64,000 nucleotides of DNA from Flavobacterium profundi (GTDB taxonomy: Bacteria > Bacteroidota > Bacteroidia > Flavobacteriales > Flavobacteriaceae): positions 62,001-126,000 of the forward strand of contig NZ_VDCZ01000011.1 in assembly GCF_006491645.1 (NCBI RefSeq), in the 5' to 3' direction. The stretch's first letter is position 1, and every line of letters starts with the position of its first letter. A model generated the notes under the pieces. It was not told where the DNA came from. It was given only the letters and a program-made list of their open reading frames with translations, and searched no databases. The translations under genes and the position numbers were made by a program. This document shows positions 43,112-51,655 of the stretch, in pieces.

Positions 43112-45374
43112 TTAATAATTCAAATTCACTCCAAAACCAAATCCCATATCGCTGTCATAATGTGTTGTTATTCCAATATTTTTACCAGCAATATATTTGA
43201 AACCTGCCATATACTCTTTATCTGTATTTACCATAAAAGCCATTCTCAAGCGTTTTGAAATGGGAATATCTTCACGCATAAGTTGGAGTCTTACATTACC
43301 ATCATGATACAATTCCGATTGAAAAGTAATAAGCATGGGTAAGGTGTAAGCAAATCCAATACTGGCTTGTAATCGCTTGTCTTTTGTACTTGTTTGACCA
43401 AATAAATTTTTCTCAATTTCGCCATAATCCAATTTACGATATCGAGCATCGAAACCTATAAAAGGCATAAACCATTGATTTCTTCCAATATATCTTCCTA
43501 TATGTGTTTCTGATTCATACCCATGATGATCATTATATCCCAAACGCCATTCTGTAGCCAAACTCCAGCGTGTATTTTGTAACATCATTTGACCGTCATT
43601 TCCATTAGTGGCAAAGTCATTTTCTGCCATAAAATGAAAACGATTACTTTCAGCTTGCAATTTTTTATATGCTTTTTCTTTATTCGTCAGATAAGGATTA
43701 GGCTTAGAATTTTCATAACTAAAAACACGATTCATTCCTGCCATCATGTGATACAAAATATGGCAATGAAAAAACCAATCTCCATCAGCATTTGCTTCAA
43801 ATTCGATGACATCTGTTTCCATGGGCATAATATCTAAAACATTCTTAAGTGGAGCATATTCTCCTTGCCCGTTTAAAATTCTGAAATCGTGTCCGTGTAA
43901 ATGCATGGGGTGACGCATCATGGAATTATTATATAAGGTAATCCGAAGCACTTCACCCTTTTTTATTAAAATTTTATCAGTTTCTGCCAGTACTTTATTA
44001 TCCATACTCCAAACGTAACGGTTCATATTTCCTGTTAATTCAAAATGCAATTCACGAACAGGTGCTTCTTTTGACAATGTGGTTTTTGTAGGTGATTTCA
44101 ACATCGCATAATTTAAGGTTATCCTATTGGATTCTTTAGAAGGCATATTATGATTGCTATGGTTCATTTCCATTCCTTTAGCATTCATTTTTTCGTGTTT
44201 ACCCATTTTATTCCTCATAGAGTTTCCTGCAATTTCAGGATACATTACAGTATTCATGTCCATTTTTTGAAAACTCATTTGCATTCCCATATCATCCATA
44301 GTACCATCCATATGCATCATGTTGTTCATCATTTTCATACCTTCAAAATACTTTAATTTAGGCATTGGATTAGCCAATTGTTTTACTCCTTCACCAATAA
44401 ATATGGAGGTAGCATTGGTTCTATCTTCTGGTGTAGCTAAAAATTCGTATGAAATATTTTCATTGGGAATCGTTACAATTACATCATAGGTTTCCGAAAC
44501 TCCAATAATCAACCGATCCACCTCAACAGGTTCCACATCATTTCCATCATTAAGCCACTACTGTTATTTTCCCACCTGCATACTGTAACCAAAAATAGGA
44601 AGATGCTCCACCGTTTGCAATTCGCAATCGGACTTTATCTCCTTTTTTAAATTGACTTAATTGGCTTTCTTTTTTTCCGTTTAACAAAAATGCATCGTAA
44701 TAAACATCACTTACATCCATAGCTAACATTCTTTTCCACTCGTTAGTCAATTTCGTTTTAAAATGACCATCTCGAATGGCTTCAGCATAACTTTGAGTTG
44801 TTCCTTTTTTAATAGCAAACCAATCGGAAGCATTGTGCAACATACGATGTACATTCTTTGGATTGTAATCCGTCCATTCACTTAAAATAATTGGTATTTG
44901 AGGTATATCATCGATTCCAGTTCTGAATGTAGGATCATCAGCCCTTTTCTTTAAAATTAGAGAACCATACATGCCAATTTGTTCTTGCATACCACTATGA
45001 CTATGGTACCAATGTGTTCCCGACTGTACAATTGGAAAACGATATACATGTTCGGTTTCAGGAGCAATAGGCATTTGTGTTAGATAGGGTACTCCATCTT
45101 CGGGATTAGGTAAATATAATCCGTGCCAATGCAATGAAGTTCCTTCTTTTAAATGATTATAAACATGTATTTCAGCTACATCTCCCTCAGTAAAAGTTAG
45201 TGTTGGCATTGGAATTTGTCCGTTAACCGCTATGGCTCTTTTTCCTTTTCCTGAAAAAGTAACTAGGGTATCTCGAATATGTAAATCATAACGCACTGTT
45301 TTTTGTGCCACACTATTTACAGTAATTAAAAATAGAGTTAATATATATAATATTTTTTTAATATTTATTTTCAT
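43112..45374 (-). pseudogene. Multicopper oxidase (CopA-type) fused to a CopB-like beta-barrel, broken by one-base frameshift
   Basis: Two adjacent frames together make one protein of about 753 residues. The first part (45374-44550) has a signal peptide and copper sites HWHG and HWYHSHSG; it ends at TAA right after KITVVA. The second part continues as NDGNDVEPVEVDRLIIG and has a Met-rich stretch, then HPMHLHGH and HCHILYHMMAGM. The last 170 residues (WSLATEWRLGYN to GFGVNLNY) are strand-rich and look like an outer-membrane CopB barrel. Removing one base at about 44552 (GCTTAAT read as GCTAAT) restores the frame. It should oxidise Cu(I) outside the cytosol. Either a true mutation or a sequence error; the split gene is the last of the copper set. 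Confidence 0.88.
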
Positions 45375-45403
45375 TAGAATAGTATTTTTTTTTTACATTC
45401 TGT

Positions 45404-46411
45404 TTAAATGTGCTTTAGTAATTCTTTTTCTGATGCCGTTAATTTCCAACTCAAAGCACCTGAATCTTCATAGAATCGATTGGGTAAGGTGCGTGCTTCC
45501 ATTTTTTGTAAAATAGAAGGATGAACATAATAGGATTTACAAACGGTGGGTGTATTCCCTAATTCATCAGCAACCATTCTAATTAAAGTATTACTGAACT
45601 TCTTTTTGGTACTGGAGGCAATCGCTTCTAAAGCATAAGGATATAATTCAACAGCTAATCTTGTGGCTACCCAAGTTCTAAAATCTTTACTTGAAAAAGC
45701 TTCTCCCATATGTGAATGAATGTAAGAATTGACTTCATCACTATCAACAGCATGAAAGCAACCCGATTCGTCTTTATATCTAAAAATTTCGTAACCTGGC
45801 AACTCCGAAGATTTTTTAATTAATTTCGTTAAAATAGCGTCATCAATTTCAACATGTCTTATTTTATTACTCTTTCCTTTGTATTCAAAAACAATTTGGT
45901 CATCTTCTAAATGCATATGTTTTCTTCTTAAAGTAGTTAAGCCAAAGGTTCCATTTTGAGAAGCATACTGTTTGTTGCCAATTCGAATTCCTGTTTCATC
46001 TAAGATTAAAATCAATAACGCAATGATTTTATCTTTATTCCATTTCTTAGTTTGTACATCTGCTATGACTTTTTTTCTAAAACTTTCCAAAGCGGTTCCA
46101 AAATCTTTCATTTTAGCAAATTTTTCTTCTTGTTGTTGCTTTTCAAAAGCAGAATGATAAATGTATTGTTTTCTTCCTTTAGCATCTCTACCAATGGCTT
46201 GAATATGACCATCATCCCATTTACAGATATACACATCGGTCCACATAGGAGGAATTATTAACTTACGAAATCGATTCAATAATTTTTGATTGGTAATTTT
46301 TTTTCCATCCTCATCGAAATATTGAAACCCTTTGCCATATTTTCGTTTGTGAATCGACATTGCTTCATCGTCTACAAGCTTAAATTGCCTTTTTGATTTC
46401 AATTTTTTCAT
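45404..46411 (-). CDS. DNA topoisomerase IB
   Basis: A 335-residue poxvirus-type topoisomerase IB, which relaxes supercoils through a 3'-phosphotyrosine. The N-terminal part has YFDEDGKKITNQKLLNRFRKLIIPPMWTDVYIC. The catalytic domain has TGIRIGNKQYASQNGTFGLTTLRRKHM (Arg and Lys), KDFRTWVATRLA (Arg/His-like position) and the Tyr in NTPTVCKSYYVHP. It lacks a C-terminal tail. Bacterial forms of about 330 residues are known. It lies three bases after the copper ATPase gene and 29 bp before the oxidase gene, inside a copper island, an unexpected place for a topoisomerase. Confidence 0.92.
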   Translation of the reverse strand: MKKLKSKRQFKLVDDEAMSIHKRKYGKGFQYFDEDGKKITNQKLLNRFRKLIIPPMWTDVYICKWDDGHIQAIGRDAKGRKQYIYHSAFEKQQQEEKFAKMKDFGTALESFRKKVIADVQTKKWNKDKIIALLILILDETGIRIGNKQYASQNGTFGLTTLRRKHMHLEDDQIVFEYKGKSNKIRHVEIDDAILTKLIKKSSELPGYEIFRYKDESGCFHAVDSDEVNSYIHSHMGEAFSSKDFRTWVATRLAVELYPYALEAIASSTKKKFSNTLIRMVADELGNTPTVCKSYYVHPSILQKMEARTLPNRFYEDSGALSWKLTASEKELLKHI

Positions 46412-46414
46412 ACT

Positions 46415-48931
46415 TTATATTTTAACCGTTCTTAATCGAAGTGCGTTTGCAATTACAGAAACTGAACTAAAACTCATGGCTAAAGCAGCAATCATAGGAG
46501 ATAATAACATTCCAAAAAAAGGAAATAACAATCCAGCTGCAATTGGAATTCCAATAGAATTATAAATAAAGGCAAAAAATAGATTTTGCTTTATATTTTT
46601 CATTACGGCATGGCTTAATTCTTTCGCTTTTACAATTCCTTTTAAATCTCCTTTTACTAAAGTAATTTTGGCACTTTCAATAGCCACGTCTGTACCAGTT
46701 CCCATTGCAATTCCAATATCGGCTTGCGCTAGTGCTGGGGCATCATTAATTCCATCACCAGCCATGGCTACTATTTTTCCTTGATCTTGAAGTTTTTTTA
46801 TGTAATTCAATTTATCTTCTGGCAAACAACTGGCTTTAAAATCTGAAACTTCTAATTCAGTAGCCACTGCTTGAGCCGTATTTTCATTATCACCAGTGAG
46901 CATTACTACGGAAACACCTTGTTCTTTTAATTTTTGAATAGCTTCTAAACTAGTTTTTTTAATAGCGTCAGTAATCGTAATATAACCTACTAATTTCCCT
47001 TCGATAGCGATATAAGAAACTGTTTTACCTTTTTCTTGTTCAGCTGTAACTTCATTTTGTAAAGTTTGCTCTAAAGTAATTTTTTCTTGTTCCAATAATT
47101 TTTGGTTCCCCAATAGAATTCTTTCATCATTAATTTCACCCACTACTCCCATTCCTGTAACAGCATCAAAATCATTTACTTTAAAGAAATCAACATTCTT
47201 GTTTTTTGCAAACGTAACTATTGCATTTGCCAATGGATGTTCACTATTTTGATTTAAAGAGGCTATTTTTGCTAATACTTCATTTTCACTTGCTTCATTT
47301 ACCACTATCTTTTCAACCGATGGCTTTCCTTCAGTTAAGGTTCCCGTTTTATCTGTAATTAAAACATCTATCTTATCCATTTTTTCTATGGCTTCAGCGT
47401 TTTTAATCAATACCCCTAATTTGGCTCCTTTCCCTACTCCAACCATAACTGACATTGGAGTTGCCAATCCTAAAGCACACGGACAAGCAATTATTAAGAC
47501 CGCAATTGCATTTACAAAACCATAGACTAATTTAGGTTCGGGACCAAAAAGCCACCATATGAAAAAAGTTATAACTGAAATAAGAACAACAATTGGTACA
47601 AAATATCTAGAAATTTTATCCACTAAATTTTGTATAGGAGCTCTGGATCGACTAGCATCAGAAACCATTTGAACGATTTGAGATAGTAATGTTTCTGAAC
47701 CAATTTTTTCAGCAACCATTAAAAAAGATTGCTTTCCATTGATAGTCCCTGATTTCACCTCATCGTTCTCTTGTTTATCCACTGGAATAGGTTCTCCCGA
47801 AATCATAGATTCATCAATCGTACTTTTTCCTTCCGTGATTTTACCATCTACTGGTATTTTTTCTCCTGGTTTCACTCGAATTGTATCTCCAATTTGTATA
47901 TCATGAATGGAAATTTGTTTTTCTTCTCCATTAAGTACAATAGTTGCGTTTGTAGGCGCTAATTTTAATAATTCTTTAATCGCTCCATTCGTTTTAGTAT
48001 GCGCTTTTGCTTCTAAAAGTTGCCCTAATAAAACCAAAGTTAAAACCACAGCAGTAGCTTCAAAATATAGATGAACACTTCCTTCAGCTGTTTTAAATTG
48101 GTCTGGAAAAAAAGAAGGGAAGAGTAATCCTAATATACTGAAGAGGAAAGCAACTCCTGTTCCGATGCCGATTAAAGTAAACATATTTAGATTCCAATTG
48201 ACTATTGACTTCCAAGCTCTTTCAAAAAACATCCAACAAGCATAAAAAACAACCGGTAGCGTTAGAAAAAACTGAACCCAATTCCAAGTTTTTAAATCCA
48301 TCAGTTCATACAATGGATTATTGGGAATCATATCGGACATGGAAATAATAAAAACAGGAATACTAAATAGTAGTGCTATTTTCATTTTATGCCATAACTT
48401 TTTATACTGCTTTTCTTCTTCAGAATCTGTGGGTTGAATAGGCACTAAATCCATTCCGCACTTCGGACAGCTACCTGGCTTATCTTCCATTACTTCTGGA
48501 TGCATGGGACAAGTATATTTTGTTGCTCCACTTGATTCAGGTTGTTTCACTAAATCCATCCCGCAAACTGGACAATCACCAGGTTTACCGTACACTTTAT
48601 CACCTTCGCAATGCATCGGACAATAATATTTCCCAGGCGTGTGATGATGATGATTGCTTTGCTGCTTTTCTTTATTGACACTGCAACAATCAGAAAGCTT
48701 CGTTCTTTTAGATGACTGATTACCAATAGAAATTTGATATTTACTTTCTTTTCCTCCTAAAGCATCTTGCAAAACTGGCAACTCAATATGTTCAGTCATG
48801 GTAATGATTGCTTCTTTGTTTTCTTTTGATACGGTAACCTCTGTAATATTTTCTACTTTTAACAAATTGGATTTTACAGTAGCTTCACAGCCCGAACACG
48901 TCATTCCTTCTATAGTATATTTGTGAGTCAT
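46415..48931 (-). CDS. copA: Copper-translocating P1B-type ATPase
   Basis: An 838-residue inner-membrane pump. The N-terminus has one HMA domain (GMTCSGCEATV, C12/C15), a Cys/His-rich stretch with HHHH, and two heavy-metal-binding repeats (YYCPMHCEGDKVYGKPGDCPVCGMD and YTCPMHPEVMEDKPGSCPKCGMD). Eight membrane helices follow; CPC at about residue 480 (IACPCALGLATP) is the Cu+ signature. The phosphorylated Asp is in DKTGTLTEGKP, with GDGINDAPAL later. The protein exports Cu+ (or Ag+) from the cytosol using ATP. The AraC regulator gene lies 79 bp upstream and topoisomerase IB three bases downstream. Confidence 0.95.
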   Translation of the reverse strand: MTHKYTIEGMTCSGCEATVKSNLLKVENITEVTVSKENKEAIITMTEHIELPVLQDALGGKESKYQISIGNQSSKRTKLSDCCSVNKEKQQSNHHHHTPGKYYCPMHCEGDKVYGKPGDCPVCGMDLVKQPESSGATKYTCPMHPEVMEDKPGSCPKCGMDLVPIQPTDSEEEKQYKKLWHKMKIALLFSIPVFIISMSDMIPNNPLYELMDLKTWNWVQFFLTLPVVFYACWMFFERAWKSIVNWNLNMFTLIGIGTGVAFLFSILGLLFPSFFPDQFKTAEGSVHLYFEATAVVLTLVLLGQLLEAKAHTKTNGAIKELLKLAPTNATIVLNGEEKQISIHDIQIGDTIRVKPGEKIPVDGKITEGKSTIDESMISGEPIPVDKQENDEVKSGTINGKQSFLMVAEKIGSETLLSQIVQMVSDASRSRAPIQNLVDKISRYFVPIVVLISVITFFIWWLFGPEPKLVYGFVNAIAVLIIACPCALGLATPMSVMVGVGKGAKLGVLIKNAEAIEKMDKIDVLITDKTGTLTEGKPSVEKIVVNEASENEVLAKIASLNQNSEHPLANAIVTFAKNKNVDFFKVNDFDAVTGMGVVGEINDERILLGNQKLLEQEKITLEQTLQNEVTAEQEKGKTVSYIAIEGKLVGYITITDAIKKTSLEAIQKLKEQGVSVVMLTGDNENTAQAVATELEVSDFKASCLPEDKLNYIKKLQDQGKIVAMAGDGINDAPALAQADIGIAMGTGTDVAIESAKITLVKGDLKGIVKAKELSHAVMKNIKQNLFFAFIYNSIGIPIAAGLLFPFFGMLLSPMIAALAMSFSSVSVIANALRLRTVKI

Positions 48932-48998
48932 AATCTTTACATTTTATAATACAAATTTCGGAAGACAAAAAAACAATCGCTTACACAATTATGGATAG

Positions 48999-49010
48999 AT
49001 TTTGCAAAAT
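48999..49010. promoter_or_regulatory. Perfect 12-bp palindrome between regulator and copper ATPase genes
   Basis: ATTTTGCAAAAT lies 68 bp upstream of the ATPase start and directly after the AraC gene stop. It could be an operator for the ATPase transcript, but in such AT-rich DNA a palindrome of this size can arise by chance. Confidence 0.25.
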
Positions 49011-49574
49011 TTATAATTGATCTAGTTCCTTTCGCTGTATTATTTTTAATTTCTTAAAATAACTAGGTGAAAAACCTGTTACTTTTTTAAATTGGTTACT
49101 CAAATGAGCCACACTACTATAATTTAATACAGCTGCAATTTCAGAAAGTGTCAGTTCATCATAGACGATGAGTTCTTTTATTTTTTCAATTTTTAGATGT
49201 ATAAAATATTTTTCTATACTAATTCCTTCCACATTGGAAAACAAATTGCTTAACTTACTATAATCTTGATGCAATTCTTGTGATAGATAATCTGACAAAG
49301 TCAGTTTCAACTGATTATTTTTATAGTGCACTAAATCGATTAGTAGTGTCTTTATTTTTTCAATTGTTTTACTATTGGCATCATCTAAAATTTCAAAACC
49401 ATACGATTGTAACTTTTTACCAATTATTAACTTATCATTTTGTGTCAAATCTTTTTTAAAAACTACTTTCCCTAATTCAACCGAAACTAGAGCGTGTCCT
49501 ATTTTTTCTAATTCAGAAGTAACCACCATAATGCAGCGGTTACAAACCATATTTTTAATATGAAGTTGCTTCAT
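49011..49574 (-). CDS. AraC-family regulator with HMA-like N-terminal domain
   Basis: A 187-residue regulator. Residues 1-70 resemble a ferredoxin-fold metal-binding domain (MKQLHIKNMVCNRCIMVVTSELEKIG, C11/C14, then GKVVFKKDLTQNDKLIIGKKLQSYGFEI). Residues 85-187 are an AraC double helix-turn-helix (YDELTLSEIAAVLNYSSVAHLSNQFKKVTGFSPSYFKK). The CxxC suggests direct sensing of copper or a related soft metal, a plausible but untested link. It is three bases downstream of the DUF305 gene and precedes the copA gene. The short, dimerisation-free plan is common in Bacteroidota copper islands. Confidence 0.85.
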   Translation of the reverse strand: MKQLHIKNMVCNRCIMVVTSELEKIGHALVSVELGKVVFKKDLTQNDKLIIGKKLQSYGFEILDDANSKTIEKIKTLLIDLVHYKNNQLKLTLSDYLSQELHQDYSKLSNLFSNVEGISIEKYFIHLKIEKIKELIVYDELTLSEIAAVLNYSSVAHLSNQFKKVTGFSPSYFKKLKIIQRKELDQL

Positions 49575-49577
49575 GTA

Positions 49578-50057
49578 TTACTGTTTTTTTTCCAAACGTT
49601 CCATCATTTGTTTCATTTGAGCAATTTCTCGTTCTTGAGCTTCAATGATATCTTGTGCTAACTTTTTTACTTCTGGGTCTTCAAATTTGACATTACTGCT
49701 GGTCATAATAGCTGAAGAATGGTGTGGAATCATGGCTTTCATGTATTGAATATCTGAGATAGGAGTTTGGGTTCGCAGTAAATATAAGGTTCCAAAAAAG
49801 ACAATTGTTGAAAAACCAATGATTCCATAATTTACTTTTTTGTTCGGATACATTTTCCACATAAACAATAACATAGAAATAGCCATCGAGGCAATCATCA
49901 AAGTAGTCATATAAACTCGGGTAAAACTGTTATAAATATGATTGAATTCGGCAACATTTAAAAACATAACCAAATACATAATTACAAAAGATACTGTCAT
50001 AATTAAAGCAAACTTTAGGTAGGGATTTTTATTTTGACGTGTCTTATTTTGGTCCAT
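49578..50057 (-). CDS. DUF305 family membrane protein
   Basis: A 159-residue protein with three hydrophobic helices in residues 12-105 and a C-terminal DUF305-type end: YMKAMIPHHSSAIMTSSNVKFEDPEVKKLAQDIIEAQEREIAQMKQMMERL. The HH pair and the Met/Gln pattern of this ferritin-like motif are kept. DUF305 proteins often occur in copper or silver resistance loci and may bind metal. It lies between the DUF3347 gene (99 bp upstream) and the AraC gene (three bases downstream). Confidence 0.87.
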   Translation of the reverse strand: MDQNKTRQNKNPYLKFALIMTVSFVIMYLVMFLNVAEFNHIYNSFTRVYMTTLMIASMAISMLLFMWKMYPNKKVNYGIIGFSTIVFFGTLYLLRTQTPISDIQYMKAMIPHHSSAIMTSSNVKFEDPEVKKLAQDIIEAQEREIAQMKQMMERLEKKQ

Positions 50058-50156
50058 AATTATATTTTTATGTATAAAAGTAAAAAGAAACTACTATTTT
50101 TTATTTTAAAATTTAATGAGATTGTTATACAATTCGCACAACAATCCCATTCTAAA

Positions 50157-50990
50157 TTATTCTATAGTTTCAATTATTTTACCACAGGATAACATCATGG
50201 CTCCATAATATGGATTTTTAATTTGTTTTTCTTTACTAAGCCAATTGGCACCTTTTCCATCGTTTGCCATAGGACAGTGCTGATAGTAAATTGCATTGTT
50301 CAATTTAGAAGCTTTCATCAAAACATAGATATTTTCAGATATCGCTTTGAAGTTTGTTCGTTGCTCTTCTAGTTTTTTTGAACTCGCAATAATGGAAGTA
50401 TTTTCTTTTAAGTGCATCCTTTTTTCCATCCAAACGTTATGTGTTTCTGCACCTAAAGAATGCATATCAACTTTTTCGATAAGGACTACTAAATCAGAAG
50501 CTAACTTAGATGCCAATTTAGAATTGGAATCTACCAAAGCATCTTTTAATTCGAAATACATTTCAAACACATTTTCTAAATTGGTTTGAGCCTCTTCAGA
50601 ATTTTCTTTATGCTTCGTATTAGATGGCATCACAACATTTTCCTGCTTATTCTTTCTTTCATATTGACAACATTGCGGTAAATTATCATATGCTTCTTTT
50701 GGAGCTAAATAAGAATTGTTATCATAACCTGCTAAAGCAATACGTTTTAAAACAGCATCTTTAGTTGTTTTTTTAGCATCAAAAGTAATAGTTGCTAACT
50801 TAGTTTCTTTGTTCCAATTTACTTCAGTTTCGTTCTTAATACTTCCTGCTTTTTCAATGGTCTTTTTACACATACCGCAATTACCTGAAATTCTTTCTGT
50901 AATTGAAGTTTCATTTTTAATTTGTGCGTTACAAGATGCGAACGATACTAATAGTAATAGTATCATTATTCTATTTTGAATTGATTTCAT
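50157..50990 (-). CDS. DUF3347 protein with N-terminal HMA-like domain
   Basis: A 277-residue secreted protein or lipoprotein (signal MKSIQNRIMILLLLVSFASC, Cys20). An HMA-type segment follows (ISGNCGMCKKTIEKAGSIKN with CGMC, then DNLPQCCQYER at the end of the domain). A DUF3347 domain occupies about 140-277 (MYFELKDALVDSNSKLASKLASDLVVLI, YYQHCPMANDGKGANWLSKEKQIKNPYYGAMMLSCGKI), with the CPMA and MLSC motifs seen in CusB-associated domains. It probably binds periplasmic copper and hands it on. Its 88-bp distance from the Cys-rich gene upstream is compatible with a shared transcript. Confidence 0.87.
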   Translation of the reverse strand: MKSIQNRIMILLLLVSFASCNAQIKNETSITERISGNCGMCKKTIEKAGSIKNETEVNWNKETKLATITFDAKKTTKDAVLKRIALAGYDNNSYLAPKEAYDNLPQCCQYERKNKQENVVMPSNTKHKENSEEAQTNLENVFEMYFELKDALVDSNSKLASKLASDLVVLIEKVDMHSLGAETHNVWMEKRMHLKENTSIIASSKKLEEQRTNFKAISENIYVLMKASKLNNAIYYQHCPMANDGKGANWLSKEKQIKNPYYGAMMLSCGKIIETIE

Positions 50991-51078
50991 TTTTGATAAA
51001 GTTAATTTATAAATAATATAGATTGCTTTTTAAAAAAAGCGTAAAAAAGCCACAATTATGGCTAGACATAATTATAAA

Positions 51079-51441
51079 TCAACCTATTTTAGGAGGAGAC
51101 CAAATTGAAAAATAAGGAATGACTGAGCATTTTTCTAAGTAACTAAAATTGGTCTTTCTTTCTAAAAAAAGGAAACAGCTTACTTTTAGTAAATCGTTAT
51201 TTGGTAAAACACTTGAAAAAACTGTAGTCACATTACAATTTGTATTGTCACAATTTCCAGAGCAGGATTTTTTTTGTTTTTGATGATCAGAACAAGCAGG
51301 TTGTTTTGTTTCCGTTTTACTTTTAGGTGTAGCACAACATGTTTTTTCACTAGCCACAGTTTTTGAACAAGCATAGTTTCTATTTGGATTGCATAAGAAT
51401 CCAATACATAGTACTATTAGAATGTAAAAAGACTGTTTCAT
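51079..51441 (-). CDS. Cys-rich secreted protein of the copper island
   Basis: A 120-residue protein. I use ATG 51441 (MKQSFYILIVLCIGFLCN) rather than TTG 51453. A signal sequence leads to a Cys/Lys/Thr-rich part (YACSKTVASEKTCCATPKSK, PACSDHQKQKKSCSGNCDNTNC), which could bind soft metals, and an ending IWSPPKIG. Short proteins with this kind of ending are common at the head of Bacteroidota copper loci; the function is not known. It is the first gene of the minus-strand copper set. Confidence 0.75.
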   Translation of the reverse strand: MKQSFYILIVLCIGFLCNPNRNYACSKTVASEKTCCATPKSKTETKQPACSDHQKQKKSCSGNCDNTNCNVTTVFSSVLPNNDLLKVSCFLFLERKTNFSYLEKCSVIPYFSIWSPPKIG

Positions 51442-51602
51442 AAGTAGATTCAAATTTACAAAAAAAATGATATTGAAAGAATAAGTTGGTGTTAATCAAA
51501 ATATAAAATTTTAAACTAACCGTAAAAACACAGCAAAATAAAAAGGGGAATTCACCCTAAAGAAACAGTATTCTTGCTCTTTCTCCATACTTGGATGGAA
51601 CA

Positions 51603-51610
51603 TACATTTG
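51603..51610 (+). promoter_or_regulatory. -7 box of the beta-lactamase-fold gene
   Basis: TACATTTG matches TAnnTTTG exactly and lies 46 bp before ATG 51656. It overlaps TTG 51608, which therefore cannot be the start codon. A TTG at the standard spacing is absent. Confidence 0.5.
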
Positions 51611-51655
51611 TCGAACAAAAATCAATTACCCCAACAGGTAAATAAACAAAGAAAA

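Noticed and set aside
43112..44536. The second half of the oxidase as an independent gene starting at GTG 44536
   Set aside because: The sequence before the GTG continues the first half without a gap when one base is removed, and no start signal is seen.
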